Part shown: piece after piece, positions 1 to 11,403 of the stretch | Layout of the letters: each line of letters starts with the position of its first letter | How positions within the stretch are numbered: the stretch's first letter is position 1 | DNA from: Hippopus hippopus | Lineage: Eukaryota > Mollusca > Bivalvia > Cardiida > Cardiidae | Assembly: GCA_946811185.2 (NCBI GenBank) | Contig: OX328112.1 | Span: 22,969,558-23,033,557, forward strand | Direction of reading: 5' to 3' | DNA: 64,000 nucleotides | Made by a program: the position numbers and the translations under genes | The notes under the pieces: model-generated | Seen by the model: only the letters and a program-made list of their open reading frames with translations | Told to the model about the DNA's origin: nothing | Databases searched by the model: none

Positions 1-1336
1 TACATAGATTTAAGTTACTGTATTCATCCAGTGACGAAGGGGCTTGATGATTCAAAATTTGTCATAAAGTATCCTTTTGAAATCATCCTTCTAATTTTGC
101 TGATAGGGGCACTGGCGCTTTGTTTCATATAAGCTTTGCGTTTCTGGACGCTCTTCGAGTGTATTCTTTCTTTTTTTCAGCAGGCTGAGATATGTTCTAA
201 AAAAAAAATTTAAAAAAATCCACGCCGCGAAAACTCAAGACAATTATCGGCCAAAACCGTAACAACTGGACGCTTGACAAAGCAATTTGATTTTAAAGTG
301 CGTCTCAATGACTAAGTAGGTTACAAGACGTTGCGATTGTGATAAAAGCAGCATTTATTTTTAGATTGGTTTTTCCCGAATACTTTTCAAGGACATGGTG
401 TGTGAAGGGTGTTTCTCGCTAAGCTTGCATTTATTATAAAACGTCTTAAAAATACAAGGATCCTAACGGAATTTAAACGAATATAGACAATGCAGGCGGT
501 TAAAAAAAACTCGCATCGATGGCAAAACTAACCATTCCAAACGTGATTTTAAGCGATGATTTTGATCGCCAATCGGCTTATTTTGACAACACTGTAATGG
601 GTTAAATGCTAACATCGGTATTACATTTATATGCTATGGAATGGTTTATTATGACCAACAAACTTAATTCTTATAAAAATTGTTGAATTGTTGAAAAAGT
701 TGAGACAATTTACTTCATACAATGTTTTTGTCTTTGACAAACCCTACATTTACTCATTAGTTAGTGCCCCACCCACAAACTTAAAATGTATTTTGTAAAA
801 AAATAAGGCTGGTGACCTATTTTTTTTAAGCCTGATTCTTTTAGTTTAGTACCTGAATATTATTTATAGAAAAAATAAGAAAAATCTGAATGTTAGAACA
901 TTAAAAAAAAAATAAATTTAAAAGATACTTTTTTTTTTCCCTCAAAATAAAGGCGTTTTAGCCACACATTAAGGGTTTTTTTGAAAAAGATTGATACTCT
1001 GTATACTCTTAAATTATTTTTTTCATTAAATTTGATGTTTCACCAATACAATGACATAAAATTTGTTTACAATTGTTGTCATTTAAAAAAAAATATACAT
1101 AGACTTAGTTTTCATAGGTGAAATTTCAACCTGAACTGCCGCAATGCAGGTGACCCCCTTTTTTTATCTCCTATTTTTGTAGATCAGATAATATTCTATC
1201 ACCAAACAAAGTTTTGTGAAATTCTGAATGTTTTCAAAAAGTGGTGAATCTGTAGCGATCGTCTTTAAGTTTGGACAAAAAAATTGTCATTTGGTAAAGA
1301 AACAATGCTTACTGAGTGATCCATTTCTAAACGATA
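1..1336. other. AT-rich stretch with no recognised feature
   Basis: Many A and T runs and no family repeat or convincing exon were seen. A 29-codon open frame near position 519 is too short to support a gene. Confidence 0.5.
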
Positions 1337-1655
1337 ATTCATTAATTGATTGAATGATGTTTACACTGTTTTCAACATTATTTCAGTTATGTTGTAGTAG
1401 CCAGTGCACTAATCCATGCTTTCCTGGAGTCTCTTTTACCTGCACTAGCACAATGCTCTTTCCAAGCCACTGGCTGCTCTGCCAAATAACCATCGTCGAA
1501 ACAATGGTCAGCGCTCAGAGAGAAATGAATTCTGTCACAATGACCATCATCAATCCTCAGAAAGGAATTGGCCACGCTGGGGATCGAACAAGCAACCCCC
1601 TGTTCTCAAGTCCTGTACGCTACCGACTGAGCTAACGTACATGTAGCTTGGCTTC
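1337..1655 (-). mobile_element. SINE type G, full length
   Basis: The element reads on the minus strand. A tRNA-like head occupies about 1575-1650: its A box reads TAGCTCAGTCGGTAGCG on the minus strand and its B box TTGTTCGATCC. The tail at 1337-1350 is made of TCAA-type units, seen as TTGATTGA on the plus strand. The 93-residue open frame over it is repeat-derived. Pol III promoter activity is expected for the class but not demonstrated. Confidence 0.75.
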
Positions 1656-1785
1656 TAAACGATCAAGGATAGCTTTTGAAAACACTGTACAATCAAGGAT
1701 AGCTTTTGAAAACATTGAGAGAAAAGAAGAAAATACTGTAAGCAAACAATTTTCTTCTTGTACCATATTTCCCAACCTAAGAAAG
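1656..1785 (+). repeat. Family A fragment with a 30-bp duplication
   Basis: The block containing GATAGCTTTTGAAAACA occurs twice, about 30 bp apart (from about 1666 and 1696). A decayed half of the A palindrome follows at 1700-1765. Outer ends are missing. Confidence 0.55.
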
Positions 1786-2037
1786 ACAAGCCATGATTTT
1801 TTTGTCTTCTACTTTCAATATAGACTAAACTACATTTTATTGTTTGACACAGAGTTGAATGAAAGGTGCTCCATTTTCTGTTCATGTCCGAACTCATTAA
1901 AATACCAAAGCGTAAAACAATTGATATATCAGGAATTTTATCCCGTAGGCATTTTAATTAAAAGCGAAATAAAACAATCCATTTTACAATTAAAAAGCTT
2001 TATAAAGTCTTCCACTCCTATAATTGTTTTGTCTGCT

Positions 2038-2264
2038 TATCCTTTACAACACAATTTCAAGTTTCAACAACACAGGGAAATTAGGTTTTTGAAAATATTG
2101 TGAGAAAAGGAGAAAATGCTGGTAACCAGCATTTTCTCCTTTTCCCACAATATTTTCTATCCTTTCAAAGACATGTAAATACTTTGAACAATATTTAATT
2201 TGCTGCCTGAAAATGCTTTCAATTAGGACCAGTCGTTACTTTTGTCATTTGGTACAGAGTTATT
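2038..2264 (+). mobile_element. Family A element
   Basis: The palindrome at 2091-2160 pairs GAGAAAATGCTGG with CCAGCATTTTCTC. The right end GGTACAGAGTTA is recognisable and the left end is decayed. Confidence 0.8.
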
Positions 2265-2369
2265 GTCATACAGATTCCTTTGGCAGATCCATTACAGTAA
2301 ACAACCTGTGAACACATAATCACAGATGGAGAAATTACTCAATACATTCTACATTAAATTTTATATATG

Positions 2370-2605
2370 AGCAGCACTCTGGAAAAAGAGGGTTTAATGC
2401 ATCTCTGTGACACATTATACCAAACAAGACATCATTCAATTATGAATACATAAAATCCATTTTGTCCAACAATCAACTGAATCATGACGTATATTAGTCC
2501 TTTGACACACAGAAAATTGACCAATAGCAAAAAGATTCGACCCAGCCTTGGTCAATACTACTTGCAGATCCATTAAATACCCTTTTCATAAAGCATGGTA
2601 CATAA
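2370..2605 (-). mobile_element. Family B element, diverged
   Basis: The left part GGGTTTAATGCATCT and right part ATTAAATACCCTTTTCA are the two ends. The hairpin core is degraded near 2535-2570, where TTCGACCCAG is still readable. Confidence 0.65.
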
Positions 2606-2644
2606 TATATTGAAGAAATAATTTTACCCCCCTTTTGTATGGTA

Positions 2645-2829
2645 TCATTGACCCTGTACCACACTGACACCAACCCTAAGAAAGATGGCTTTTGAAAGCA
2701 TTGTCAGAAAAGGAGAAAATGCTGGTAACCATATTGTCTTCTAACCTTCCACCAACAAATTTCATTTTTTGAGTTATACTTAAGTTTTTGACTGCAATTG
2801 CTTACAATTTGGATCTGTCCAAAAGTTAA
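2645..2829 (+). mobile_element. Family A element with half of its palindrome lost
   Basis: GAGAAAATGCTGGTAACCA is followed directly by diverged right-arm sequence. The right TTAA (2826-2829) is also the left TTAA of the next copy, so two insertions share one target. Confidence 0.7.
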
Positions 2830-3180
2830 GCCTTTACAATTTGATCCTGTGTTTTCACAACCTTAAAGCATATGGCTTAGAAAACATTGAAGAAAAAGGA
2901 GAAAATGCTAATATTAACCCTTTACCAAATGACAAAGTATTGGACTTGTCAAAACCCAAAGCAATTGCAGATGGAAAATTAATTTTGGCTCAAAATATAG
3001 GATCTGTCTTTTAAAGAGTAGAAAAAATTGTGGGAAAAGGAGAAAATGCTGGTTACCAGCATTTTCTCCTTTTCCCACAATATTTTCAAAAAGGTCTCTT
3101 CCTTAAGGTAATTTAAAACACAGGATTGTGTGGTAAAGGGTTAAGCAGCATTCCCTTCTATTGAACAATTTTTTCTGACG
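2826..3180 (+). mobile_element. Family A outer copy, split by another A
   Basis: The left half is at 2826-2913, from TTAAGCCTTTACAA to AGAAAATGCT. The right half resumes after 3144 with GCAGCATTCCCTTCT and fades by about 3180. The copy at 2914-3144 sits in its palindrome loop. Confidence 0.65.
2914..3144 (-). mobile_element. Family A element, complete, nested
   Basis: Both ends are intact: TTAACCCTTTACCAAA on the left and GGTAAAGGGTTAA on the right. The central palindrome at 3026-3090 is near perfect. It lies in the loop of the surrounding A copy, bounded by TTAA on each side. Confidence 0.9.
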
Positions 3181-3532
3181 TTTCAATGTTTAAAAAGTTT
3201 TATTCATCAGTCTACTGGGTAATAATATGTAAGACGGATGAATAAGACATTTACAATTGCCAGACTATCTTTAGCCAGTGACAGTTGAATTGCTTCCTGT
3301 TCTATTGGTCCAATTTTTTTTCTAGACTGCGCACCAGTTGTCCTTTTTTTTGCTATCTTTCATCTGTCAGGATTTATGAAGACTGTATGTCAGTCTAGCA
3401 TATTACAATGTAAAGCTTGATTAATGCAGCTCATTAGCCTGGGTTAAGACCTTCCACAATCATTCAATCCTATTTTTTTGTCCTTTAATCAAATGACATA
3501 ATTTCCCGATCCCCCCTTATTGAAAGCCTTAA
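3181..3532. other. Unassigned sequence
   Basis: No repeat end, exon or tRNA-like box was recognised here. Confidence 0.4.
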
Positions 3533-3850
3533 CAGATGATTATGATTGACTGATTGATTGTACAGTGTTTAATGCTGTTTTCAACATTACTTCAGTGATA
3601 TCACGGTGGCCAATGTACATTATCCATGCTTTCCTGGAGTTTCTTTTACCAGTACCACAAAATATTCTTCCAAGGCCACTCGCTGCTTTCCCGCAAAACC
3701 ACTGTTGAAACAATGATCAGCAGTGAGAGGAATGAAACCTCTGGCAATAATTATCATCAGTCCTTGGAAAGAAATTTGCTGAGCTGGGGATTCAGACTAG
3801 TAACCCCATGTTCTTAGGTCCTGTATGCTATTGAGTGCTAATTATACATG
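3533..3850 (-). mobile_element. SINE type G
   Basis: The tail GATTGACTGATTGATTG is at 3545-3562. The body matches the copy at 1337-1655 block by block (CCATGCTTTCCTGGAGT, CACTGTTGAAACAATG). The tRNA-like head at 3780-3845 is more decayed. Confidence 0.7.
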
Positions 3851-3954
3851 GCTCAAATAAAGTCAAACTTGTATTAACCCAGCAGCACAGGAAAAATTAA
3901 AAGTGCTTGCAACAGGCAGATGCTCAACCCCTGAAGCAGTGAACCCAAACAGAA

Positions 3955-4252
3955 TTTCTCATGTGGACAGTGTAGATCAAGATCAGACTGCACAGAATGT
4001 GCATTCTATTCTCAGATCTACACTGTCCACTTTGTTGCCAGACATTCAGCCAAGACAGCTTTGAAATTGCAATATTTACACCATCAGTACTGAATTAGTC
4101 AATTTCATCTATACAGCACTGTAAGTGCCTTTCACTACTAAAGTTACCTTAGTGGCCAGTATTGATCAAGATCAGACTGCACAAAACATTCAATTAAACC
4201 TTTGATCTACACTGTCTGCTTTACTGAAATAGCAACCACGAAATTGTAATTA
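3955..4252. repeat. Two C-related hairpin cores
   Basis: Two blocks, 3963-4033 and 4152-4218, each pair AGATCAGACTGCACA with a later CTACACTGTC. The flanks match the block at 12270-12450 better than the main C family, so this is a subfamily. Confidence 0.55.
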
Positions 4253-4293
4253 TCTGAGTCTTATTCTAGATTGAAAATGTCTGCTCCAATCTG

Positions 4294-4960
4294 TATGGTG
4301 GCATATTTCTGCCACGAGATACGACATAGCTATCATGATAATTTTAGAAAACTATTGCGATAAAGTTTCCTGGAAATTTTATCGAGATAGTGAAAAGTTT
4401 CCTGAAAAATATATCACGATAAACTAAATGCTTTAATGCAAAATTTCTCAATTGTGTACCAAGCTGACATTCAAGGTAAAATTATCGTGATAGTTCTATC
4501 TGTTTCTCGATATCTATAAATAGAAAATGTATCATTTGGATGAACTCTGTAGTTTTTGACTTCACAAGATTGCAGTAAGTAAAAATTGAATCATTTATAA
4601 TTGTAACTTTATTGGTAAATTTTGATAAGACTCGAAAAGAACAGAAGTCTGTAAAATCACAAAGATGACTCAAAATGCCTCCTACGAACAACTTTGAAAC
4701 CATTCAGGGAAAAGGAGAATTCATAAGGTTGTAGATGAAGATGTTATGAAACCGTATCTAATTATCGATACTGTGAATGTCAGTTATAGGCATGAAAGCA
4801 AAATAAAATCATGATAACAGTTATAATTATCGCCATATTTTTATCGCGAAATTTTTTGTTATCTAGATAATATTTCCAGGAAACTTTGTTTTATCACGAT
4901 AGTTCTCTGAAATTATTGCAATTGCTATCTCGTATCTTGCGGCAGAAATATGTCACCATA
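4294..4960. mobile_element. TA-flanked element with about 100-bp inverted repeats
   Basis: The left arm (4296 to about 4392) and right arm (about 4860-4958) are inverted copies of each other. TGGTGGCATATTTCTGCC on the left answers GGCAGAAATATGTCACCA on the right. Both are flanked by TA, the target duplication of Tc1/mariner-type elements. No transposase frame lies inside, so it is non-autonomous. Confidence 0.75.
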
Positions 4961-5124
4961 AATATGCACTGCTTGTTCTGTGCAATCTGATATTGATCCT
5001 CAGTTATTTGAGGATGGGAAAAAATCATGAGGGTAGGCAAATTTCCTTTTGAATTTGGATAAATCTATGCTTGTACAACAACTGGTTTACCCATAACCAT
5101 ACAAAAATGACTTTTCATCCCTTA

Positions 5125-5344
5125 TCCCTTACCTTATTATCCCCAGTTTTAATGACTCTGAGGTAAAGACTTTTGAAAACATTTAGCGAAAAGAAGAAAA
5201 TGCTGGTAACCAGCATTTTCTCCTTTTCCCAAAATGTTTTCTACCCTTTGCAAACAATTATATCATTTGCGCCATGTTTGAATTATCATCTGCAAATGCT
5301 TTCCCTATGGATGGGTCCAAACTTGTATTGTCTTTGGTTTGATT
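5125..5344 (+). mobile_element. Family A element, right end cut by a SINE
   Basis: The palindrome is at 5175-5240. The right arm, including CATCTGCAAATGCTTTC, runs into SINE F, and the terminal TTAA is missing. Confidence 0.75.
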
Positions 5345-5611
5345 TGTATTGGAGTTTAACGCCATTTTAACAGCTTAGGTCATATCATGGCGGTCAGTGA
5401 CGCACCCATGTGTTTCTTGGCTTTCTCACACCAGTATTGACACAACTTTCTTTCCAATGCCACTGACTGCTTTTCTCACATGCATCAGAGGTGAGAGGCA
5501 AAAAATTGCCAAAAAGAAAGTTTGTCGCAACCGGGTATCAAACCCGCAACCTCCAGGTCACGAGTCAGATATGCTAACCACTGAGCTATCCGGCTGGGCT
5601 GTGTTATCTAG
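5345..5611 (-). mobile_element. SINE type F
   Basis: On the minus strand a tRNA-like head is at about 5535-5605, with A box TAGCTCAGTGGTTAGC and a B box region GGGTTTGATACCC. The 3' part ends in a block shared with 6812-7077 and 13744-13970 (GAGTTTAACGCCA on the plus strand). Confidence 0.75.
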
Positions 5612-5934
5612 TACAGACTCATACCCATTCAGGTTGAGGGCTTTTGAGAATATGAGAAATTCAGAGAAAACGTGTATGATGCCTTCATTTCCAACAATGT
5701 ATCCATACCACAAAGACACTTTTCCTTCCCTCAAATATATCTTTGGTCTCGCTTGTTGTCCAAAATGCCTAAAATATGTTAATCACAAATACTTTAGTTA
5801 CCAAGGAAAATTATGCACTCAGTCTAATGCTCAATAATGCGATTAATCCATGTAATGTTTTCAAGTCCCATTATATAAAACCCATGTTGTCTTTTCTCTT
5901 ATCAAAAGATATCCCTGTTTGACGGGGGTTATCC

Positions 5935-6452
5935 TATTGGAGCCATGCACTGGCAAAAGGGGATTTAATGTATATCTGTGATTATAATATCAAGCAAGTC
6001 ATTATATGGCTTGCAACACGCGAAAAGGGGCATTCGGACATTTGCGTAAAGTGTCATCTCAGATCAGCCTGCGCACTCTGCTCAGGCTAATCCAAGATGG
6101 CACTCTACGACTACATTAGATTTTGTCCTTGAGTAGACATGCGCAAAACAGAAAATTACATAAAAACGGAAAGTGTCGTCTCGGTTTAGCCTGCGCGGAG
6201 TGCGCAGGCTGATCCGGGATGACACTTTACGCAAATGTCCGAATGTCCCTTTTCGCGTGTTGCAGGCCATATGACAAGTGATCCATAAAATCCATTCAGT
6301 CTAACAATTGGCTTAATAGTGGTCATGCAGAACATTTACCAAATGCAAGAAGCTTCAACACAGGTCAGCCTGTGCAGACAGCCCAGGCTAATCTAGGTTG
6401 ATACTTTTTGCAGATGCATTAAACCCCTTTTTCAAAGAACTTTGCTCATTCT
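5935..6452 (-). mobile_element. Family B element carrying a D element
   Basis: The B right end is at 5938-6002 and the remainder at 6273-6450, including CAGATGCATTAAACCCC. The D at 6003-6272 splits it near the centre, where other B copies read ATAATTATG. Confidence 0.75.
6003..6272 (+). mobile_element. Family D element, complete
   Basis: Long inverted ends start ATATGGCTTGCAACACGCG and finish CGCGTGTTGCAGGCCATAT. Two internal GC-rich hairpins contain CAGCCTGCGCA. It has no coding capacity. Confidence 0.8.
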
Positions 6453-6534
6453 TTTATCTCCATCTAAGCCTGTATTCAAAATCCCACAATCCCACCTTCT
6501 CTAAACACCCAAGAAATTATTGAACAGTTATCTT

Positions 6535-6811
6535 ATAAAGGTAGCCTAATTTTCATGAAACTAGGTTGAAATGACTTTCTAAATATCTTGGACAAGTCTG
6601 ACAATGGGTCAGCTCTTATATAGAAGCAAAAAGATCAATTTATAGGTAACATTCTCTACACTCTTGGTCAAATTCCTGCCTAGATAGTCATGAATCTTAA
6701 TCAGAATGTTGGAACAGATTAAATCTTTAACAGGCTCAACAATTAGTCAGCTCACATAAAAAAATAGGTCACTAGGTCAAATCTAAGGAAGACCAAACAT
6801 ATAATTCTGAT
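6535..6811. repeat. Repeat K, diverged tandem-like units
   Basis: Blocks such as TTCATGAAACTAGGTTGAAA and TAGGTCACTAGGTCAAA recur here and at 7078-7328 and 7511-7805, with spacings of about 130-160 bp. From memory, repeats of this wording are frequent in bivalve genomes. Confidence 0.6.
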
Positions 6812-7077
6812 TGTTGGTTGTATTAGGGTTTAACGCCACTTAAACAGCTGAGGTCATATCATGGCGGTTGGTGACGCACATGTGTTTCCTGGCTTTCTCA
6901 CACCAGTACTAACACAACTTTCTTTCCAAAGCCACCGACTACTTTTCTCACATGCTGCAGCAGAGGTGAGAGGCGAAAATATGCCGGAAAGAAAGTTCGC
7001 CTCAACCAGGTATCGAACTCACAACCACCAAGTCATGAGTCTGACACGCTCACCACTGAGCCACCCGGGCGGGCCTA
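6812..7077 (-). mobile_element. SINE type F, inserted in repeat K
   Basis: It is the least decayed F copy. The minus-strand A box reads TGGCTCAGTGGTGAGCG and the B box region GAGTTCGATACC. K sequence resumes directly on both sides. Confidence 0.8.
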
Positions 7078-7327
7078 TAGTTCTGAAGACATGAATTTTC
7101 TGCCCAATTTTCCATGAAATTTGATCATAATGTTAAGCCCATGAAACTTAAACAGTTTGTTCATTTTCAGAAAATCTTGGTAGAGTATGAAAATTGGCCT
7201 TATTGGGTCCCGAGTCAAATGTAAGAAATACTTAGGGTGCATGTTGGTGGTTACATTATTAATCAAATGTTCATGAACTTGGTAATTTGATTATCTTGAT
7301 GATATCATGAATGAGTCTGAAAATTGG
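7078..7327. repeat. Repeat K, continued
   Basis: This is the K block between SINE F and the A copy, with CCATGAAACTTAAACAG and GGGTCCCGAGTCAAATG. Confidence 0.55.
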
Positions 7328-7510
7328 TAACCCTAACGCCTTGCTAAACAAGTGAAATGAACAAGTCAAAGCATTTGCAGACAACAAAGGAGGCTCAAAT
7401 GGCCGAAATTGTACATGATAGAGTAGTAAACATTGTGTTAAAAGGCAAAAATGCCGGTTACCAGTATTTTCTTCTTTCCTCATAATGTTTTCAAAAGGCT
7501 TCTTTCCCAT
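7328..7510 (-). mobile_element. Family A element, diverged, inserted in repeat K
   Basis: The right arm comes first (AAGCATTTGCAGACAACAAA). The palindrome at 7430-7495 is mutated but recognisable around ATGCCGGTTACCAG. Confidence 0.7.
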
Positions 7511-7805
7511 TAATATGGAAAAGAGTCACTGGGTCAGGAAAAACCTTGGGTGCACTCTAGAGTCAATGTTTTTAGTCCAATACTTGTGAATCTTGTGTTG
7601 TAAATTTGTTCTGAAATACCTGAAACAATTTTGAAGATCATCTCAGGTCAACAAGTTGGTCAATGATTCAAATGGTCAATATCGGTCACATCTGGTCCTA
7701 GTACCTCATTTGCTCTCTACAAACCACTTATTTTTAATCTATTGCTCATGAAACTCTGTCAGTTTGATTGACTTGATATCTTGGATGAGTTACCCATTTC
7801 CAGTT
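7511..7805. repeat. Repeat K, continued
   Basis: GTCACTGGGTCAGGAAAAAC and CTCATGAAACTCTGTCAG mark two further units. Confidence 0.5.
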
Positions 7806-8180
7806 CAATGCTCAGTAATGCTCAGTAAAATTGGTAAAAACTAATGGCCTATCAGTCATTTTATAAACTTTTGCCATGATCAAAGACTTAAGAGCAACTA
7901 GCTTTCATCTGATAAAACTAACTGGTGCTAATTTGCAGTGACATACACAATAATATACAAAAATTTTTCAAAGAGTTTTTTTAATTTTTTAAAGTGTTAA
8001 GCTATATTCTATGTAGATTATATAAACCTAGTGCATAAAGCTATTAAATGAAATATGATCCATTTATTACCATAAATAGTGCATTTGAATTAGAATCTAA
8101 TGGGTAACACATGCATTTAACTAAACCTTTCTTCATTCTAACATCTGAGGAAACCTTCCTTTAATCATCTTACCAAGAGT

Positions 8181-8395
8181 TGACCCTTTACTACACAACG
8201 AAGTTTTAGAGTTGTCCACATTGAAAGTATATCCAGGCAACAAATTAGATGTTACTCAAAACATAAACCAATTGTCATTGAAAGGGTAGAAAACATTGTG
8301 GGAAAAGGAGAAAATGCTGGTTACCAGCATTTTTTTCTTTTTCCCACATTTTTTTCAAAAGGCCTCTCCCTTGGGTTTGTGGGGTAAAGGGTTAT
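8181..8395 (-). mobile_element. Family A element
   Basis: The ends are GACCCTTTACTACAC and GGTAAAGGGTTA. The palindrome is at 8289-8358, with a T run replacing part of the right arm. Confidence 0.8.
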
Positions 8396-8640
8396 GAACC
8401 AGTGTTCAAAATGTTAAAAAATTGTATGACTATTGGTTACAAATGACCACGCTTTGTATCTACAGAATATTTTTTAGCTCTGTCAATGAAATCACATAAT
8501 AGTACGAAGAACATGAAGGCAGGATGACAGTACCATTTATCATAGCATATTACTTCTTCATCAGGCCTGGTCAGAATTGCAAATGAACTCCAATTACGTG
8601 AACTTAGAATGAATATCTTTCTGTATGAGGACAATTACCC

Positions 8641-8870
8641 TTAACTCTTTACCAGAAGATAAAATACGAGACTTGTCCAAACTGAAAGCATTAAAATTAA
8701 CAATAAAATGTGGCTCAAATTATGGAATTTGTCTTTGAAAGGATAAAACACGTTGAGGAAACAGGAGAAAATGCTGGTTACCGGCGTGTCTCCTTTTCTC
8801 AAAATTTTTTCAAAAGGCTTCTTCCTCAAGGTTGTTAAAACACAAAATTGCTTGGGCTGGTAAAGAGTAA
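8641..8870 (-). mobile_element. Family A element
   Basis: It starts TTAACTCTTTACCAG and ends GGTAAAGAGTAA. The palindrome at 8747-8822 is diverged (GGCGTGTCTCC instead of AGCATTTTCTCC). Confidence 0.8.
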
Positions 8871-9839
8871 AGCAACATTTGGTATTACATAATAATGACC
8901 ATTCTGCACTTAATCAAAGGACTGAAAGTCCTGAGAAGCTTGTTTGTCTGGCACTATTAAGCAGTGATTATGATGGAATGAAAAATAAGCTTTTTTCATC
9001 ATGGATAAGACAAATCTATGAAATTATTTGATGGACCAATAAAGGCAGGGCAACAGTGATTTTACTGCTGAGTAGTAATTAGATCCAGTGTACTGACAGC
9101 CTCAATCTGTCATGGTTTTTTTTCAATCTATGTATAGAGGAGCCACAGCCAAAGGGACAGGTAGCACACTGCCTATAAACAATTTTTGCTGCTGGGAAAG
9201 AATCAAAGGTTCTTTTTTACCTTCTCTGAACATAGCAGTCATATAGATCTGAGATCAGAGTGCCAATTCTGAGCTGACAGATGATGACAGGATACTGGCT
9301 GAAGAAGCAACACACAGAAAGAGTACAATCACATAGATTCACCACAAAGACTGAACAAACATATCCAAAAAAAATAGGTAGAACAGGTATTTGTTATTTT
9401 ACCTATGCAGAGTGGATCTGAATTTTATGAGGTTAAACATTTTTGTCAGCCACTAAAGCCATGAACATATTAACAATTCTCATGTGCTTTAGATTTAGAA
9501 CAGACACACTTTTTTACCCATCATATGCTTTACAATCTTTCAAAGTGGACAAGTCCATTGTATGAAGTACATCAGCATCTTAATACCCATGTTTTACCAA
9601 TGCTGACACCAAAGAACTATATCTATACTCTTATTTTGGCATTTTCATTGAACATTCTAGTGCTTAACCTATTTTTAGTTGCTTTTATGGAAAATGTAGA
9701 TACAGACAGACTGCACAGACCATCATGTCGTTGGCAAAATTTCAAAAGTTGTATGCCCACAATAACATTGTTCAGTTTATGTTTATGTTTCAGTTTTGGT
9801 ACTTCAGCATCCAGTTCTTCCACCACTTTCAGCACTTTG
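8871..9839. other. Unassigned sequence
   Basis: No repeat family or supported exon was recognised. The 156-residue open frame overlapping its end has no recognisable domain and runs into an A fragment. Confidence 0.4.
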
Positions 9840-9961
9840 ATTCAACAATGTCTCCTACCCATTCAAAGGCAAATCAAAACATTTGAGCCGCATTTGTCAT
9901 CTGCAATTGCTTCAAAAAAAGGCATGTCTACAATTTTAGCAATTTCTAAAGAGTTAAACAT
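9840..9961 (+). repeat. Family A right-arm fragment
   Basis: CTCCTACCCATTCAAAGGC through TCTAAAGAGTTAAAC matches the right arm. The left half is missing. Confidence 0.6.
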
Positions 9962-10155
9962 ATCATTTCTTCATAAAGCTTGCTTAGCATTGTAAATGAG
10001 ACTATTTCTTTATAAATCTGCATTAATATTGGTAAAAATAAGTCCTTATTGCAATACAATATTACAATATGTGATATAATAGGTGCCTGAATTAACTGTT
10101 ATTTATACATTGACCCAAATATACTGGGACAAAATTAGGTCTGGCAGGCCTCGGT

Positions 10156-10350
10156 TAACCCATTAACACATACAATCAGTTTCAACGAATCCCAAGAAAA
10201 AGGCCTTTGAAAGCATTGGTTACCTGCATTTTTCTCCTTTTTCCCTGAAACTCTTTCTACCCGTTCACAGGCAAATTCAATAAATTGAGCCACATTTAAT
10301 ATTTCGTCTGCAAGTGCTTGTAATTTTGACACAAGTGAAATTTTTTCTTC
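10156..10350 (+). mobile_element. Family A element, palindrome reduced
   Basis: The left stem has been deleted, so GAAAGCATTGGTTACCTGC joins directly to the right stem. The right arm to 10340 is recognisable. Confidence 0.65.
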
Positions 10351-10352
10351 TG

Positions 10353-10581
10353 TTGACCCTTTACCACACAATCCCGACTTTTAACGACCCTGAGAAAGAA
10401 GCCTTTTGAAAACGTTGTGGGAAAAGGAGAAAATGCTGGTAACCAGCATTTTCCCCTTTTTCCACAATGTTTTCTACCCTTTCCAAATCAAATTTCAATT
10501 TTAGAGTCACAATTATTTTGTCGTCTACAAAAGCTTTAAATTTGGACTGGTCTAAAATTTTGTCGTTTGGTAAAGAGTTAA
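10353..10581 (+). mobile_element. Family A element, complete
   Basis: It runs from TTGACCCTTTACCACAC to GGTAAAGAGTTAA with the palindrome at 10407-10473. It is one of the best matches to the family. Confidence 0.88.
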
Positions 10582-10600
10582 AGACTTTGCCTGTAATTTT

Positions 10601-11044
10601 TAACCAATTGTCAAACTTTTAGACTAGTCCAAATAAAAAGCATCTGCCAGCAACATACATGTAAATGTGACCTAAGAGACTGTATATTTGGGAGATTAGA
10701 AAACATTTTGGGAAATGGAGAAAATGCTGGTTACAAGCTTTTTCTCCTTATCCCACCATGTTCTTATTTCTTTACCACACAATACAGAGTTTTAGCAACC
10801 CTGAAGAAGAAGCCTTTTGAAAACATTGTGGGAAAAGGAGAAAATGCTGGTAACCAGCATTTTCTCCTTTTCCCACAATGTTTTCTACCCTATCAAAGAC
10901 AAATTCCATCATTTCAGCCAAATTTGAATTGACGTCTGCAAATGCTTTCAATTTGGACATGTCTAAATTTTTCTTGTTTGGTAAAGTGTTAAAGGTTTGC
11001 TTCATGTGGTCGTTTAAAGTCAGGATTGTGTGGTGAAGGGTTCA
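10601..11044 (-). mobile_element. Family A outer copy, split by another A
   Basis: The right arm and most of the palindrome are at 10601-10762. The left-arm remainder AGTCAGGATTGTGTGGTGAA is at 10993-11040. The copy between them lies at a TTAA created in the TTCAAAAGG segment. Confidence 0.75.
10763..10992 (+). mobile_element. Family A element, complete, nested
   Basis: The palindrome at 10820-10886 is essentially perfect. The right end is GGTAAAGTGTTAA. The host copy continues beyond it. Confidence 0.88.
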
Positions 11045-11098
11045 TCATCAAACTTTTTTGCCTTGTCATCTGCAGCAAATACATTTGGAAGGAATTAT

Positions 11099-11305
11099 TT
11101 AACCCTTTACCAAACAGTTCTGTTTTTTTTTCATGACTCTGGGGAAGAAAGCCTTTTAAAATATTGTGGGTATCAGAATTTTCACCATTCCTCACAATGT
11201 TTTATACCTTTGCAAAGACAAATACCATCATCTGGGCCACTTTTTATTTGTCACTTTGCAAATGCTTTCAATTTGTATGAGACCAATATTTTGCTGTCTA
11301 GTTAG
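11099..11305 (+). mobile_element. Family A element, palindrome shortened
   Basis: It starts TTAACCCTTTACCAAAC. The left stem has been lost after ATATTGTGGG and the right arm is normal (TTTGCAAATGCTTTCAATTT). Confidence 0.75.
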
Positions 11306-11403
11306 AATTTCACAGAAACAGTAGAGAAATATTGCTCCCTTTTTTTTTTCAGGCCTTACCCCTACACCCACAGCGGTCAGGAATAAAGCTATTACTATAT
11401 TAG

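Noticed and set aside
1648..2103. 151-residue open frame
   Set aside because: It starts in a SINE head and an A fragment and ends in the next A element. No domain was recognised and the composition is AT-driven.
9525..9995. 156-residue open frame
   Set aside because: No domain was recognised, hydrophobic and Ser runs reflect AT-rich text, and its last third is an A right-arm fragment.
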